A program made the position numbers and the translations under genes. The notes below the pieces were generated by a model, which did not search any database, was not told the origin of the DNA, and saw nothing but the letters and a program-made list of their open reading frames with translations. Positions 14,773 through 21,597 of a stretch of DNA of 23,948 nucleotides are shown piece by piece. Each line of letters begins with the position of its first letter. The first letter of the stretch is position 1. The DNA lies in assembly GCA_017425345.1 (NCBI GenBank), contig JAFOML010000025.1:1-23948 (forward strand), written 5' to 3'. The DNA is from Eubacterium sp. (lineage in GTDB: Bacteria; Bacillota_A; Clostridia; Peptostreptococcales; Anaerovoracaceae).

Positions 14773-14838
14773 GCACCCGCGCGCGGGTGCCCCAGAAAGC
14801 GTGAATCCGGCCCTTCGGGACGGCTGCACGCTATTTTT
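14773..14838 (+). terminator. Two hairpins downstream of the small membrane protein gene
   Basis: First, GCACCCG and CGGGTGC (14773-14790) form a 7-bp GC-only stem with a CGCG loop and no T-run. Then AGCGTG and CACGCT (14798-14832) enclose an inner CCGGCCC/GGGACGG stem, followed by ATTTTT (14834-14838), which is the likely stop point of the plus-strand transcript. The same stems also lie downstream of the convergent DUF1292 gene. Confidence 0.75.
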
Positions 14839-14859
14839 CTGTCTCCATGACCAGGCAGA

Positions 14860-15126
14860 CTACTCGTCCTGCGAAGCCATGATCGCCTCAAACTCATGCG
14901 CCACCTTGGAGAACAGTTCGTCATCCGTAATGTCGATCAGCTCGAAATTCTCTTCCTCATCTTCTTCATATCCATAGATATATACATCATCGCTTCCGTC
15001 TTCCGGAATCAGCGCGATATAGTCTTTTCCGTCATAGTCGAAGATGCCCATGATCTCACAATCCATTCTGGTATCATCATCAAATTCCAGAGTGATGATC
15101 TCAACTATTTCCTTATTTTCAGCCAT
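14860..15126 (-). CDS. DUF1292 family protein (YrzB-like)
   Basis: 88 residues, very acidic, of the small DUF1292 family common in Bacillota; its role is not known. Seen: EIVEIITLEFDDDTRMDCEI at the start, GIFDYDGKDYIALIP (the conserved core F...GkeYIaL.P), then DDVYIYGYEEDEEENFELIDI and a C-terminal acidic helix. RBS AAGGAGG lies 7 nt ahead of the ATG. In many Bacillota this family sits near alaS or yrrK genes; here it follows uvrC instead, with its own promoter. Confidence 0.92.
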   Translation of the reverse strand: MAENKEIVEIITLEFDDDTRMDCEIMGIFDYDGKDYIALIPEDGSDDVYIYGYEEDEEENFELIDITDDELFSKVAHEFEAIMASQDE

Positions 15127-15154
15127 GTTGATCCTCCTTCAAAATTTCAATGTA

Positions 15155-15184
15155 ACTATACCATCAAAAAGCCTGGCACGTCAA
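15155..15184 (-). promoter_or_regulatory. Promoter of the DUF1292 gene
   Basis: TTGACG (15179-15184, five of six) with an 18-nt spacer and TATAGT (15155-15160). The -35 box overlaps the uvrC stop codon. Confidence 0.7.
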
Positions 15185-17034
15185 TGCTTTCCAAAATATT
15201 CTCTGATATTCTGCGCGACCTGTTCCGTGACAGTCGGAACCTCGATAAGCTCCTCGAGACTCGCGCTTCGAATCGCGTCGATCGTCTTGAAATGGTATAA
15301 CAGAGCATTTCGCCGTTTCGGCCCGACACCCGGAATATCATCGAGAGCAGAGTGCATCGCGTTCTTTCCGTGCAGGGAGTGATGATAGTCGATTGCGAAC
15401 CGGTGGACTTCCTCCTGGATCGTTCCCGCATACCGGAACAGATCCGGATGATCCCGAAGATCCATCTCACTTCCATCCTCAAACACGATTGCCCGCGTCC
15501 TGTGACTGTCATCCTTGGCCATTCCCACTACCGGAATGTCCAGCTTCATCGCGCGGATCACCTTCAGCGCGGAGGTCACCTGTCCGAGACCGCCGTCCAT
15601 CATGATGATATCCGGCAGATGAATAAATCCCGGATCCCCGTTAACCGCACGTTTAAATCTGCGGTAGAGCACCTCCTGGAGGCTGGCATAGTCATCGGGG
15701 CCTTCGACGGTGCGGATTTTGAACCTGCGGTAATCCTTACGCACCTTGCTTAGCCCCTGGAACACGACCATCGCCCCGACCGAGTCGACGCCATTGGTGT
15801 TCGAGATATCGTAAGATTCCACCCGGACACGCTGCTCTGCCTGCTCTGGCGTCCTGGGACGTCCTGCCGCCGAAAGCAGCTCATTCATCTCGCGGCGCAC
15901 CACCGCTTCCTTCTCCTGCCGGGTCTCCGCCTTCACGGCAATCGTCTTCCGCATCTCTGACACGTCCTTGCGCGTCAGGTTCAGAAGCGCGCGCTTGTCG
16001 CCCTTCTTCGGCACGGTGATGTGCACGCGGTTCCCCATGCCGCTGAGGTACTCTTCGAGAAGTCCCTGCTCCGGAAGCTCCTCTTCGATCAAAATCTCGC
16101 CCGGCACCTGAGCCCACTGGCTGTAGTACTGCTTGATGAATTCGCTCACCATCTCCTGCCGGCTGTCGCTCTCGCCCGCCTGGATCTGAAAGAGTTCTCG
16201 CCCGCTGAGCTTTCCGCCGCGCACCGGGAACAAAACAATAAACGACTGATTATTCTCATTGACCGCGAGCACGATATCCAGATCCTTATCCCGGATCATC
16301 GTTACGCGCTGCGTCTCAGCGAGCGCCCTGGCTGCGAAGATCGCATCCCGCCACTTCGCCGCCTCTTCATAGCGCATCTCCGCGGACGCCTCTTCCATCT
16401 TCTTCTGGAGCCGATCGATCAGCTTCTTATCCTTTCCGGACAAAAAGGCCAGGATCTCCTCGATATCCGCGTCGTACGCCTTTTTATCCACGTTTCCCTG
16501 GCAGGGTCCGCGGCACTCTCCAATAAAGTAATTCAGACACGGCCTGTGATCCTTCGGGAACGTCTGCATCGAACAGCGCTTCAGCGAATAGGTCGAAGCC
16601 AAAAGCTCCACGATCTCGTTCACGGCGCCCGCATCACTGTACGGGCCAAAGTATTTATTCCCATCCCGTTTCAAGATCCTGGTCTTGACCACGCGCGGGT
16701 ATTCCTCGCTGACGGTGACCATGATGTACGGATAGGTCTTGTCATCCCGAAGCAGGACATTGTACTTCGGCATGTACTTCTTGATCAGATTACACTCTAA
16801 AATGAGTGCTTCCATCTCGCTGTCGCACGTGATGTACTCGAACTCCGCGATGTTCGCGGCAAGCGCCCGCACCTTCGGATTCGTATTCTGGTAGGACTTC
16901 TGAAAGTACTGCCTGACGCGGTTCCGAAGCGAGATCGCCTTGCCGACATATATGACCTGGCCGAGCCGGTCTTTGTGAAGATAAACTCCCGGACAGTCCG
17001 GGAGTTTTTTTAGATTTTCCTGAATATCAAACAT
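15181..17034 (-). CDS. uvrC: Excinuclease ABC subunit C
   Basis: Makes both incisions around bulky DNA lesions in nucleotide excision repair with UvrA and UvrB. 617 residues from ATG 17034, a normal length. Domains: GIY-YIG nuclease at the start (GVYLHKD...VIYVGKAISLRNRVRQYF), Cys-containing CLNYFIGECRGPC, the UvrB-binding UVR motif (LQKKMEEASAEMRYEEAAKWRD, about 205-240), the RNase H-like 5' nuclease (SYDISNTNG, IIMMDGGLGQV, HRFAIDYHH), and a C-terminal helix-hairpin-helix (IPGVGPKRRNALL). A longer frame to 17094 only runs back into the carboxypeptidase gene. The ATG comes 1 nt after that gene's stop, so the two are probably cotranscribed; the ribosome site is weak, suggesting coupled translation. 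Confidence 0.97.
   Translation of the reverse strand: MFDIQENLKKLPDCPGVYLHKDRLGQVIYVGKAISLRNRVRQYFQKSYQNTNPKVRALAANIAEFEYITCDSEMEALILECNLIKKYMPKYNVLLRDDKTYPYIMVTVSEEYPRVVKTRILKRDGNKYFGPYSDAGAVNEIVELLASTYSLKRCSMQTFPKDHRPCLNYFIGECRGPCQGNVDKKAYDADIEEILAFLSGKDKKLIDRLQKKMEEASAEMRYEEAAKWRDAIFAARALAETQRVTMIRDKDLDIVLAVNENNQSFIVLFPVRGGKLSGRELFQIQAGESDSRQEMVSEFIKQYYSQWAQVPGEILIEEELPEQGLLEEYLSGMGNRVHITVPKKGDKRALLNLTRKDVSEMRKTIAVKAETRQEKEAVVRREMNELLSAAGRPRTPEQAEQRVRVESYDISNTNGVDSVGAMVVFQGLSKVRKDYRRFKIRTVEGPDDYASLQEVLYRRFKRAVNGDPGFIHLPDIIMMDGGLGQVTSALKVIRAMKLDIPVVGMAKDDSHRTRAIVFEDGSEMDLRDHPDLFRYAGTIQEEVHRFAIDYHHSLHGKNAMHSALDDIPGVGPKRRNALLYHFKTIDAIRSASLEELIEVPTVTEQVAQNIREYFGKH
16984..17011 (+). terminator. 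Terminator-like hairpin inside the 5' end of uvrC
   Basis: Reading the plus strand, AACTCCCGGA and TCCGGGAGTT form a perfect 10-bp stem with a CAG loop, followed by five further T (seven T in a row at 17005-17011). It is antisense to uvrC codons for KLPDCPGVY. On the sense strand the same stem is followed only by TATC, so it would be weak there. It may be a product of the codons chosen for the conserved LPDCPGV segment. Confidence 0.55.
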
Positions 17035-17035
17035 A

Positions 17036-18595
17036 TCAGAAGTTCCAGTCCCTTTCCTGACGGTCGCGCTCCTTGCGGTACTGCTCCTGGGCAAGTCTCT
17101 GGATCTGGCGCTCGCGGGCTTTGCGGCGCTTGCGTTTGACCTTGGCTCTCGCGGCAGCGGCCCAGATCAGGAACAAAATCAATGCCGCCCCAATCACCCC
17201 TATCAGAATCGTCATCATATTAGAGATTCCAAAATAGGAGAGAATCCAGCCCTTCTCAACGTCCTCGTGAATCACAAGCGGAACCTCATTCACCACATCG
17301 TCGCCGACACTGATGCGGAAGTATCCGACTACATCACCGCTCTTTACCGGCGCGGTCACGTCTGTCTTCATGGAGACCGACGTACTGATCAGGGACTTGG
17401 CGCCTTCCTTCGGCAGGTACGCATACCCTTCCTCCGCGGTATATGCCTTCAGCTTGGTGACTGCGCCGCGGCGGATGCGGACCTTCCCGACTTCCTTTCC
17501 TTCTTTAATGACACGAACGCCCTTGACCGAATCCTGCGCATACGCGAGCAGCTTTTCCAGATCCTGCTGCCGCCCCGCCTTGGTATCGCCAAGAAGGACG
17601 ATAAACATCTGCAGACCATTCTTATCGTATCCAGCTGCGAGCGTGCACTGGGTATCGCTCCAGTATCCGGTCTTAGCGGCATAAATGCCGGAATTCTTAT
17701 CGTTGACATAGCTCAGGTGGTTGCGCATCGTGCGCGCGGCGTGTTTGTTCGTCGTACGCATCTTGTACGTCTTGGCGCCTGCCACCTTGGACAAAGCCTG
17801 ATTCGTAAACGCCACCCGTATGATCTGCATCATATCGTACGCGGACGTGTAATGCTCACTGCTCTCCGTGAGCCCGTTCGGGCTCGTAAAGTGCGTGTTC
17901 TCGCAGCCGATATTCTCCGCAGTCTGATTCATCAGTTCGATGAACTTGGTCATGTCGCCGGACACCGCTTCGCCGAGCGCATACGCGGCATCGTTTCCGG
18001 ACATGAGCATCGCTCCGTAAAGAAGCTCTTCCACCGTCACGACCTCGCCCGGCTGCAGATCCATCGTGGATTCTCCTACTGCTGCCGCATTCTCAGAGAT
18101 CGTGACCTCCTCATCCAGCGCCAGATGCTGCACGGCCAGAAGGCAGGTCATCACCTTGGTGACGCTGTATGGATTGAAGTGTTTCTCCTCGTCGAGCGCA
18201 TAGACGGTCTCGCCGATGTTATCACAATAGAGGATCGCCCCGCCGGCAGCAAGTCCGAGCGGATTGCGCTTGGCTTCCTCCTCTTCCTTCCGTTTCTTTT
18301 CCGCTGCTTTCTCTGCAGCGATCTCGGCGGCTGTCTTCTGTTTCTTCTTCTTGTTTTTCTTAGTGTTCTTCTTGGTATCCTTGGTGTCCTTTTCCGACTC
18401 TTCTTCTGTCTTTTTGGATGCCTTGGTCTTCTTCGTCTCTTTCTTAGACTCTGTTTCAGCCTGCTCTTCTGTCTCGGTCTTCTTGGCCTTTTTCGCCGCG
18501 TGCACGCTCTGCGCCGGCATCATAAAAAAGACCAGCGCCACGATCATCAGCACTGCCAGAACACCTGCAAATCGAATTCTCCGTTCCCCGTTCAC
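17036..18595 (-). CDS. D-alanyl-D-alanine carboxypeptidase (S11) with charged linker and cytoplasmic tail
   Basis: Trims the terminal D-Ala of peptidoglycan stem peptides outside the membrane. 519 residues from a GTG at 18595, with AAGGGG 10 nt upstream; the longer frame would start within the promoter. Order: signal or anchor helix (about 10-27, AGVLAVLMIVALVFFMM), then about 75 residues made almost only of Lys, Glu, Thr, Ser and Ala (34-110), then the S11 domain with the full active site: S144-V-T-K147, S199-G-N201 and K308-T-G310. A second domain follows, then a C-terminal membrane helix (about 459-481) and a 37-residue tail rich in Arg and Lys (RAKVKRKRRKARERQIQRL...). Ordinary DacA/DacF proteins are about 400 residues, so linker and tail are extra. 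It is cotranscribed with uvrC. Confidence 0.93.
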   Translation of the reverse strand: MNGERRIRFAGVLAVLMIVALVFFMMPAQSVHAAKKAKKTETEEQAETESKKETKKTKASKKTEEESEKDTKDTKKNTKKNKKKKQKTAAEIAAEKAAEKKRKEEEEAKRNPLGLAAGGAILYCDNIGETVYALDEEKHFNPYSVTKVMTCLLAVQHLALDEEVTISENAAAVGESTMDLQPGEVVTVEELLYGAMLMSGNDAAYALGEAVSGDMTKFIELMNQTAENIGCENTHFTSPNGLTESSEHYTSAYDMMQIIRVAFTNQALSKVAGAKTYKMRTTNKHAARTMRNHLSYVNDKNSGIYAAKTGYWSDTQCTLAAGYDKNGLQMFIVLLGDTKAGRQQDLEKLLAYAQDSVKGVRVIKEGKEVGKVRIRRGAVTKLKAYTAEEGYAYLPKEGAKSLISTSVSMKTDVTAPVKSGDVVGYFRISVGDDVVNEVPLVIHEDVEKGWILSYFGISNMMTILIGVIGAALILFLIWAAAARAKVKRKRRKARERQIQRLAQEQYRKERDRQERDWNF

Positions 18596-18629
18596 CTGTC
18601 TTGATCCCCTTATGTTTAATCTCCTTATT

Positions 18630-18658
18630 ATTGTACAATACGGCGCCACACTTTTCAA
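18630..18658 (-). promoter_or_regulatory. Promoter of the carboxypeptidase-uvrC operon
   Basis: TTGAAA (18653-18658, five of six), a 17-nt spacer and TACAAT (18630-18635). The -10 lies inside a perfect 12-bp palindrome TATTGTACAATA (18629-18640). Confidence 0.8.
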
Positions 18659-18674
18659 GAAGCCCGTAACGCAG

Positions 18675-18700
18675 AAAAGGGATCCCCCTAAGGAGATCCC
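18675..18700 (-). terminator. Intrinsic terminator of serC
   Basis: On the minus strand GGGATCTCC and GGGGATCCC pair (9 bp, one G-T) around TTAG (18679-18700), followed by TTTTC. It starts 23 nt after the serC stop. Confidence 0.85.
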
Positions 18701-18722
18701 TCATTCCATGCTCTAAAACAGA

Positions 18723-19802
18723 TTATTTGTAGTTCTTCAGCAGTTCAACCAGTGCATCAACAGATTCTTCCGGAACTGCATTGTAGATGCTTGCGCGCAG
18801 ACCGCCAACGGATCTGTGTCCCTTCAGGTTGATCATGTTATGCTCCTTAGCCAGAGCGATAAACTCAGCATCCTTCTCAGGATCGCCGGAGACAAAGCAG
18901 ACGTTCATCAGGGAACGGTCTTCCTTCTCTACAGTGCCATGGAATACCGGGCTCTCATCGATCGCCTTGTACAGCTTCTCTGCCTTTCTGACGTCCTTCT
19001 CATGCATGGCTTCCAGACCGCCGTGAGCAAGCAGATACTTAAATACTTCACCAGCGACATACCATGCGAAGCACGGCGGAGTATTATACATGGAGTCCTT
19101 CTCCGCGTGGATCTTATAGTCCAGGTAAACCGGGCAGTTTTCCGGAGCGAATCCGATCAGGTCCTCACGGATGATAACGATGGTAACGCCAGCCGGAGCA
19201 ACGTTCTTCTGAGCGCCTGCCCAGATCAGTCCGAACTTGGAGACGTCTACCGGATGGCTCAGAATATCAGAAGACATATCCGCTACCAGAGGAATGTCAC
19301 CGGTATCCGGATAATCATGGAATTCGGTTCCGTAGATCGTGTTGTTGGAGCAGATGTATACGTAGTCAGCATCCGGACGGAAGTCTTCCTTCGTCAGCTT
19401 CGGAATATATGTGAAGTTCTTATCCTCGGAACTTGCAACGCACTTGATATCGCCATACTTGCACGCTTCCTTATAGGCCTTCTTAGCCCAGCTTCCGGTT
19501 ACGATATAGTCAGCCTTCTTGCTGTTTCTCAGCAGGTTCAGAGGAACCATCGAGAACTGCAGATGTCCGCCGCCCTGAAGGAACAGGACCTTGTAATTGT
19601 CAGGAATGTTCATTAATTTGCGCAGGTTTTTCTCTGCTTCCTCTGCGATTGCCACGAACTCTTTCGAACGATGGCTCATCTCCATGACAGACTCACCGGT
19701 GCCATTGTAGTTCAACAGATTGAGCTGAACATCTTCCAGGACTTCCAGCGGCAGCATAGACGGACCAGCTGAGAAATTGTGCACTCTTCCATACTTACTC
19801 AT
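18723..19802 (-). CDS. serC: Phosphoserine aminotransferase
   Basis: Second step of serine synthesis: transfers the amino group of glutamate to 3-phosphohydroxypyruvate. 359 residues, the usual SerC length, PLP enzyme of aminotransferase class V. Seen: the N-terminal HNFSAGPSMLPLEVLE (the SerC hallmark NFsAGPa.LP), MEMSHRSKEF, LFLQGGGHLQFSMVP, the PLP lysine in GLIWAGAQKNVAPAGVTIVI, and the C-terminal HRSVGGLRASIYNAVPEESV. AGGAGG lies 8 nt ahead of the ATG. It is divergent from serA, which makes its substrate; their promoters abut. Confidence 0.97.
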   Translation of the reverse strand: MSKYGRVHNFSAGPSMLPLEVLEDVQLNLLNYNGTGESVMEMSHRSKEFVAIAEEAEKNLRKLMNIPDNYKVLFLQGGGHLQFSMVPLNLLRNSKKADYIVTGSWAKKAYKEACKYGDIKCVASSEDKNFTYIPKLTKEDFRPDADYVYICSNNTIYGTEFHDYPDTGDIPLVADMSSDILSHPVDVSKFGLIWAGAQKNVAPAGVTIVIIREDLIGFAPENCPVYLDYKIHAEKDSMYNTPPCFAWYVAGEVFKYLLAHGGLEAMHEKDVRKAEKLYKAIDESPVFHGTVEKEDRSLMNVCFVSGDPEKDAEFIALAKEHNMINLKGHRSVGGLRASIYNAVPEESVDALVELLKNYK

Positions 19803-19846
19803 TTCAACAACCTCCTAATTAAATGATATGGTAATTCACCACCCAA

Positions 19847-19875
19847 ATTATAGCACCCGCATGCTTGAAAGTAAA
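19847..19875 (-). promoter_or_regulatory. Promoter of serC
   Basis: TTTACT (19870-19875), a 17-nt spacer and a perfect TATAAT (19847-19852) with TGC ahead of it. Its -35 box shares one base with the -35 box of serA on the other strand. Confidence 0.75.
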
Positions 19876-19893
19876 CCCTGCTGGTGTTATACT
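19865..19893 (+). promoter_or_regulatory. Promoter of serA
   Basis: TTGAAA (19865-19870), a 17-nt spacer and TATACT (19888-19893) with TGT ahead of it (extended -10). The start site is about 25-30 nt ahead of the serA ATG. Confidence 0.8.
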
Positions 19894-19927
19894 TTGGGTA
19901 CAATAACAATTATTAAGGAGGTTCATG

Positions 19928-21061
19928 ATGTATAACATTGCGACACTTAACAAAATCTCACCGGTAGGCCTTGCGAACCTGTCCGAGAAGTACCAGGTAT
20001 CGGATGATCTGTCCACTGCAACCGGCATTCTCGTAAGAAGCCAGGACATGCATGAGATGGATTTTGCTGACTCTCTGCTTGCCATTGCAAGAGCAGGCGC
20101 CGGAGTCAACAACATTCCGCTGGACAAATGCGCTGATCAGGGCATCGTCGTATTCAACACCCCAGGTGCTAACGCGAACGCAGTGAAAGAGCTGGTCATC
20201 GCAGGAATGTTCCTGAGCGCGCGTAACATTCCTCAGGCACTGATCTGGGCATCTGGACTGACAGAAGATATCAGCAAGCAGGTCGAGAAGGGAAAGAAGC
20301 AGTTTGCAGGAACCGAGATTGCAGGTAAGACTCTGGCAGTTTACGGTCTCGGCGCAATCGGCGGCAAGGTCGCGAACGCTGCATGCGCTCTCGGCATGAA
20401 CGTACTCGGCTATGATGCATTCCTGACACCGGCGGCAGCTCACGCACTGAATCCGGACATCAATATCGTAAAGGATCCGAAGGAAATGCTGGGAGTTGCT
20501 GATTACGTATCCCTGCACATTCCGGCGAATGACCAGACCAAGGGCAGCGTCAACGCTTCATTCTTCGCTATGATGAAGGACGGAGCAGTCCTGCTGAACT
20601 ACGCAAGAGACAAGCTGATCAATGATGACGATCTGCTGGCAGCTCTGGAAAGCGGAAAGCTGGGACGCTACGTTACAGATTTTGTTACCGATAAGATCGC
20701 AGGAGCCAAGGGCGTTATCTTCACCCCGCACCTGGGCGCTTCCACAGAAGAAGCAGAAGACAACTGCGCTACCATCGCTGTCGATGAGATCATGGACTTC
20801 GTCGAGAAGGGAAATATCCGGAACTCCGTAAACTTCCCGGCTGCAAGCCTGCCTCTCACCGAGGGTGAGACCAGAATCGCTGTTACGACCAAGGGCATCG
20901 CTGCTCCGGTCGACGCAGTCGTCAAGGGTCTGGGCGTCACGGTCAACGGTGTTGCCGGCGGCGCACGCGGCGACTACGGATATGTCCTCGTATCCACGAT
21001 GGACGACGTTACTTCGATCCCGGAGATCGAGGGCGTTACCAGAGTCCGCGTGATCAAATAA
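19928..21061 (+). CDS. serA: D-3-phosphoglycerate dehydrogenase
   Basis: First step of serine synthesis: NAD-dependent oxidation of 3-phosphoglycerate to 3-phosphohydroxypyruvate. About 377 residues, the short SerA form with one C-terminal ACT-like domain (about 317-377, RIAVTTKGIAAPVDAVVKGL). Seen: ARAGAGVNNIPLDKCADQGI, VFNTPGANANAVKELVI, the NAD site YGLGAIGGKVANAA, the Arg in NYARDKLINDDD and the His in FTPHLGASTEEAED. The usual catalytic Glu region (DVFExEP) reads TDFVTDK here. Two ATGs lie in tandem (19925, 19928); I prefer the second because AAGGAGG is only 3 nt from the first and 6 nt from the second. The ACT domain suggests control by an amino acid such as serine. Confidence 0.95.
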   Translation: MYNIATLNKISPVGLANLSEKYQVSDDLSTATGILVRSQDMHEMDFADSLLAIARAGAGVNNIPLDKCADQGIVVFNTPGANANAVKELVIAGMFLSARNIPQALIWASGLTEDISKQVEKGKKQFAGTEIAGKTLAVYGLGAIGGKVANAACALGMNVLGYDAFLTPAAAHALNPDINIVKDPKEMLGVADYVSLHIPANDQTKGSVNASFFAMMKDGAVLLNYARDKLINDDDLLAALESGKLGRYVTDFVTDKIAGAKGVIFTPHLGASTEEAEDNCATIAVDEIMDFVEKGNIRNSVNFPAASLPLTEGETRIAVTTKGIAAPVDAVVKGLGVTVNGVAGGARGDYGYVLVSTMDDVTSIPEIEGVTRVRVIK

Positions 21062-21078
21062 TCACTCATATCGTAACG

Positions 21079-21110
21079 AAAGACTGTCGCTTGCGGGCGG
21101 CAGTCTTTTT
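21079..21110 (+). terminator. Intrinsic terminator of serA
   Basis: AAAGACTGTCGC and GCGGCAGTCTTT form a 12-bp stem (one G-T) around TTGCGG, followed by more T (five in a row). It starts 17 nt after the stop. Confidence 0.9.
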
Positions 21111-21138
21111 CTTGCCCGGAGCGGCGGGTCCGGCCGGG

Positions 21139-21198
21139 GCTGGGCTGGGGTCTGTGCCGGAGCCGGGTGCTGAGCTGGGGCCTATGCCGGAGCCGGGA
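21139..21198. repeat. GC-rich 30-bp tandem duplication
   Basis: Two adjacent 30-bp copies (21139-21168 and 21169-21198), each starting GCTGRGCTGGGG and ending GCCGGAGCCGGG, are identical at 26 of 30 positions. The surrounding 21111-21235 stretch is much richer in GC than its neighbours and has several runs of three or four G on the plus strand. No convincing gene covers it: the only long frame (21066-21332, minus) starts at a GTG without a ribosome site, runs through the serA terminator and encodes Pro/Gly/Ser repeats. Confidence 0.8.
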
Positions 21199-21260
21199 AG
21201 CTGAGGCGGGCGCTGGGAGCCAGGGTCAGGCCCGTCATTCTTAATGATTCCGGCCGGCGT

Positions 21261-21587
21261 GTTTGTGAAATCCCCATTTTTTTCGATTTCCCGACAGTTT
21301 TTCTGTGAAATGCTGTTATTTCCGGATTTCACAAACGTTTTTTCTGTGAACAGCTCATTTTCGTCAATTTCACAAACAGTTAGATGCTTTTAACCATTGT
21401 CAGGGACGCCAGATCTCCAGTTTGGGCATCCAATTCCCAGTTCTGTTCCATAGAACGAGCTCCCCTATCTCCATCTCTTTCCTAAAATTGAACCATTCGT
21501 TCATTATTCTGTTTGTGAAATCACCTGGATGCACGAAATCACAAACACCTCTTCAGGGAAACAGAAAAAAATCCAAATTTCACAAAC
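21261..21587. repeat. Cluster of GTTTGTGAAAT repeats in both orientations, 41-bp period
   Basis: The 11-bp motif GTTTGTGAAAT occurs on the plus strand at 21261 and 21511, and on the minus strand ending at 21336, 21377 and 21587, with a partial minus copy ending at 21546 (GTTTGTGATTT). Weaker plus copies TTCTGTGAA start at 21301 and 21342. The spacings 21336-21377, 21546-21587 and 21301-21342 are all exactly 41 bp. GTTTGTGAAATCC (21261-21273) and GGATTTCACAAAC (21324-21336) are a perfect 13-bp inverted pair, as are ATTTCACAAACAG (21367-21379) and CTGTTTGTGAAAT (21509-21521). Apart from these repeats and a 34-codon frame (21400-21504, minus, no ribosome site) I see nothing coding between 21111 and 21603. 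Confidence 0.85.
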
Positions 21588-21597
21588 TCGCCCGAAA

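Larger units (their letters stand above)
19841..19899. repeat. 17-bp inverted repeat framing the serC/serA divergent promoters
   Basis: GGTGTTATACTTTGGGT on the plus strand (19883-19899) and GGTGCTATAATTTGGGT on the minus strand (19857-19841) match at 15 of 17 positions, 25 nt apart. Each copy covers the -10 box and start site of one gene, so the two promoters are near mirror images. Confidence 0.75.

Noticed and set aside
21066..21332. 88-residue Pro/Gly/Ser-rich protein on the minus strand
   Set aside because: It starts at a GTG inside a repeat motif with no ribosome site, has no promoter, and its end runs through the serA terminator. The repetitive composition reflects the 30-bp duplication.
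21261..21587. CRISPR array
   Set aside because: The repeated unit is only 11 bp, occurs in both orientations, and there are no uniform spacers or cas genes nearby.
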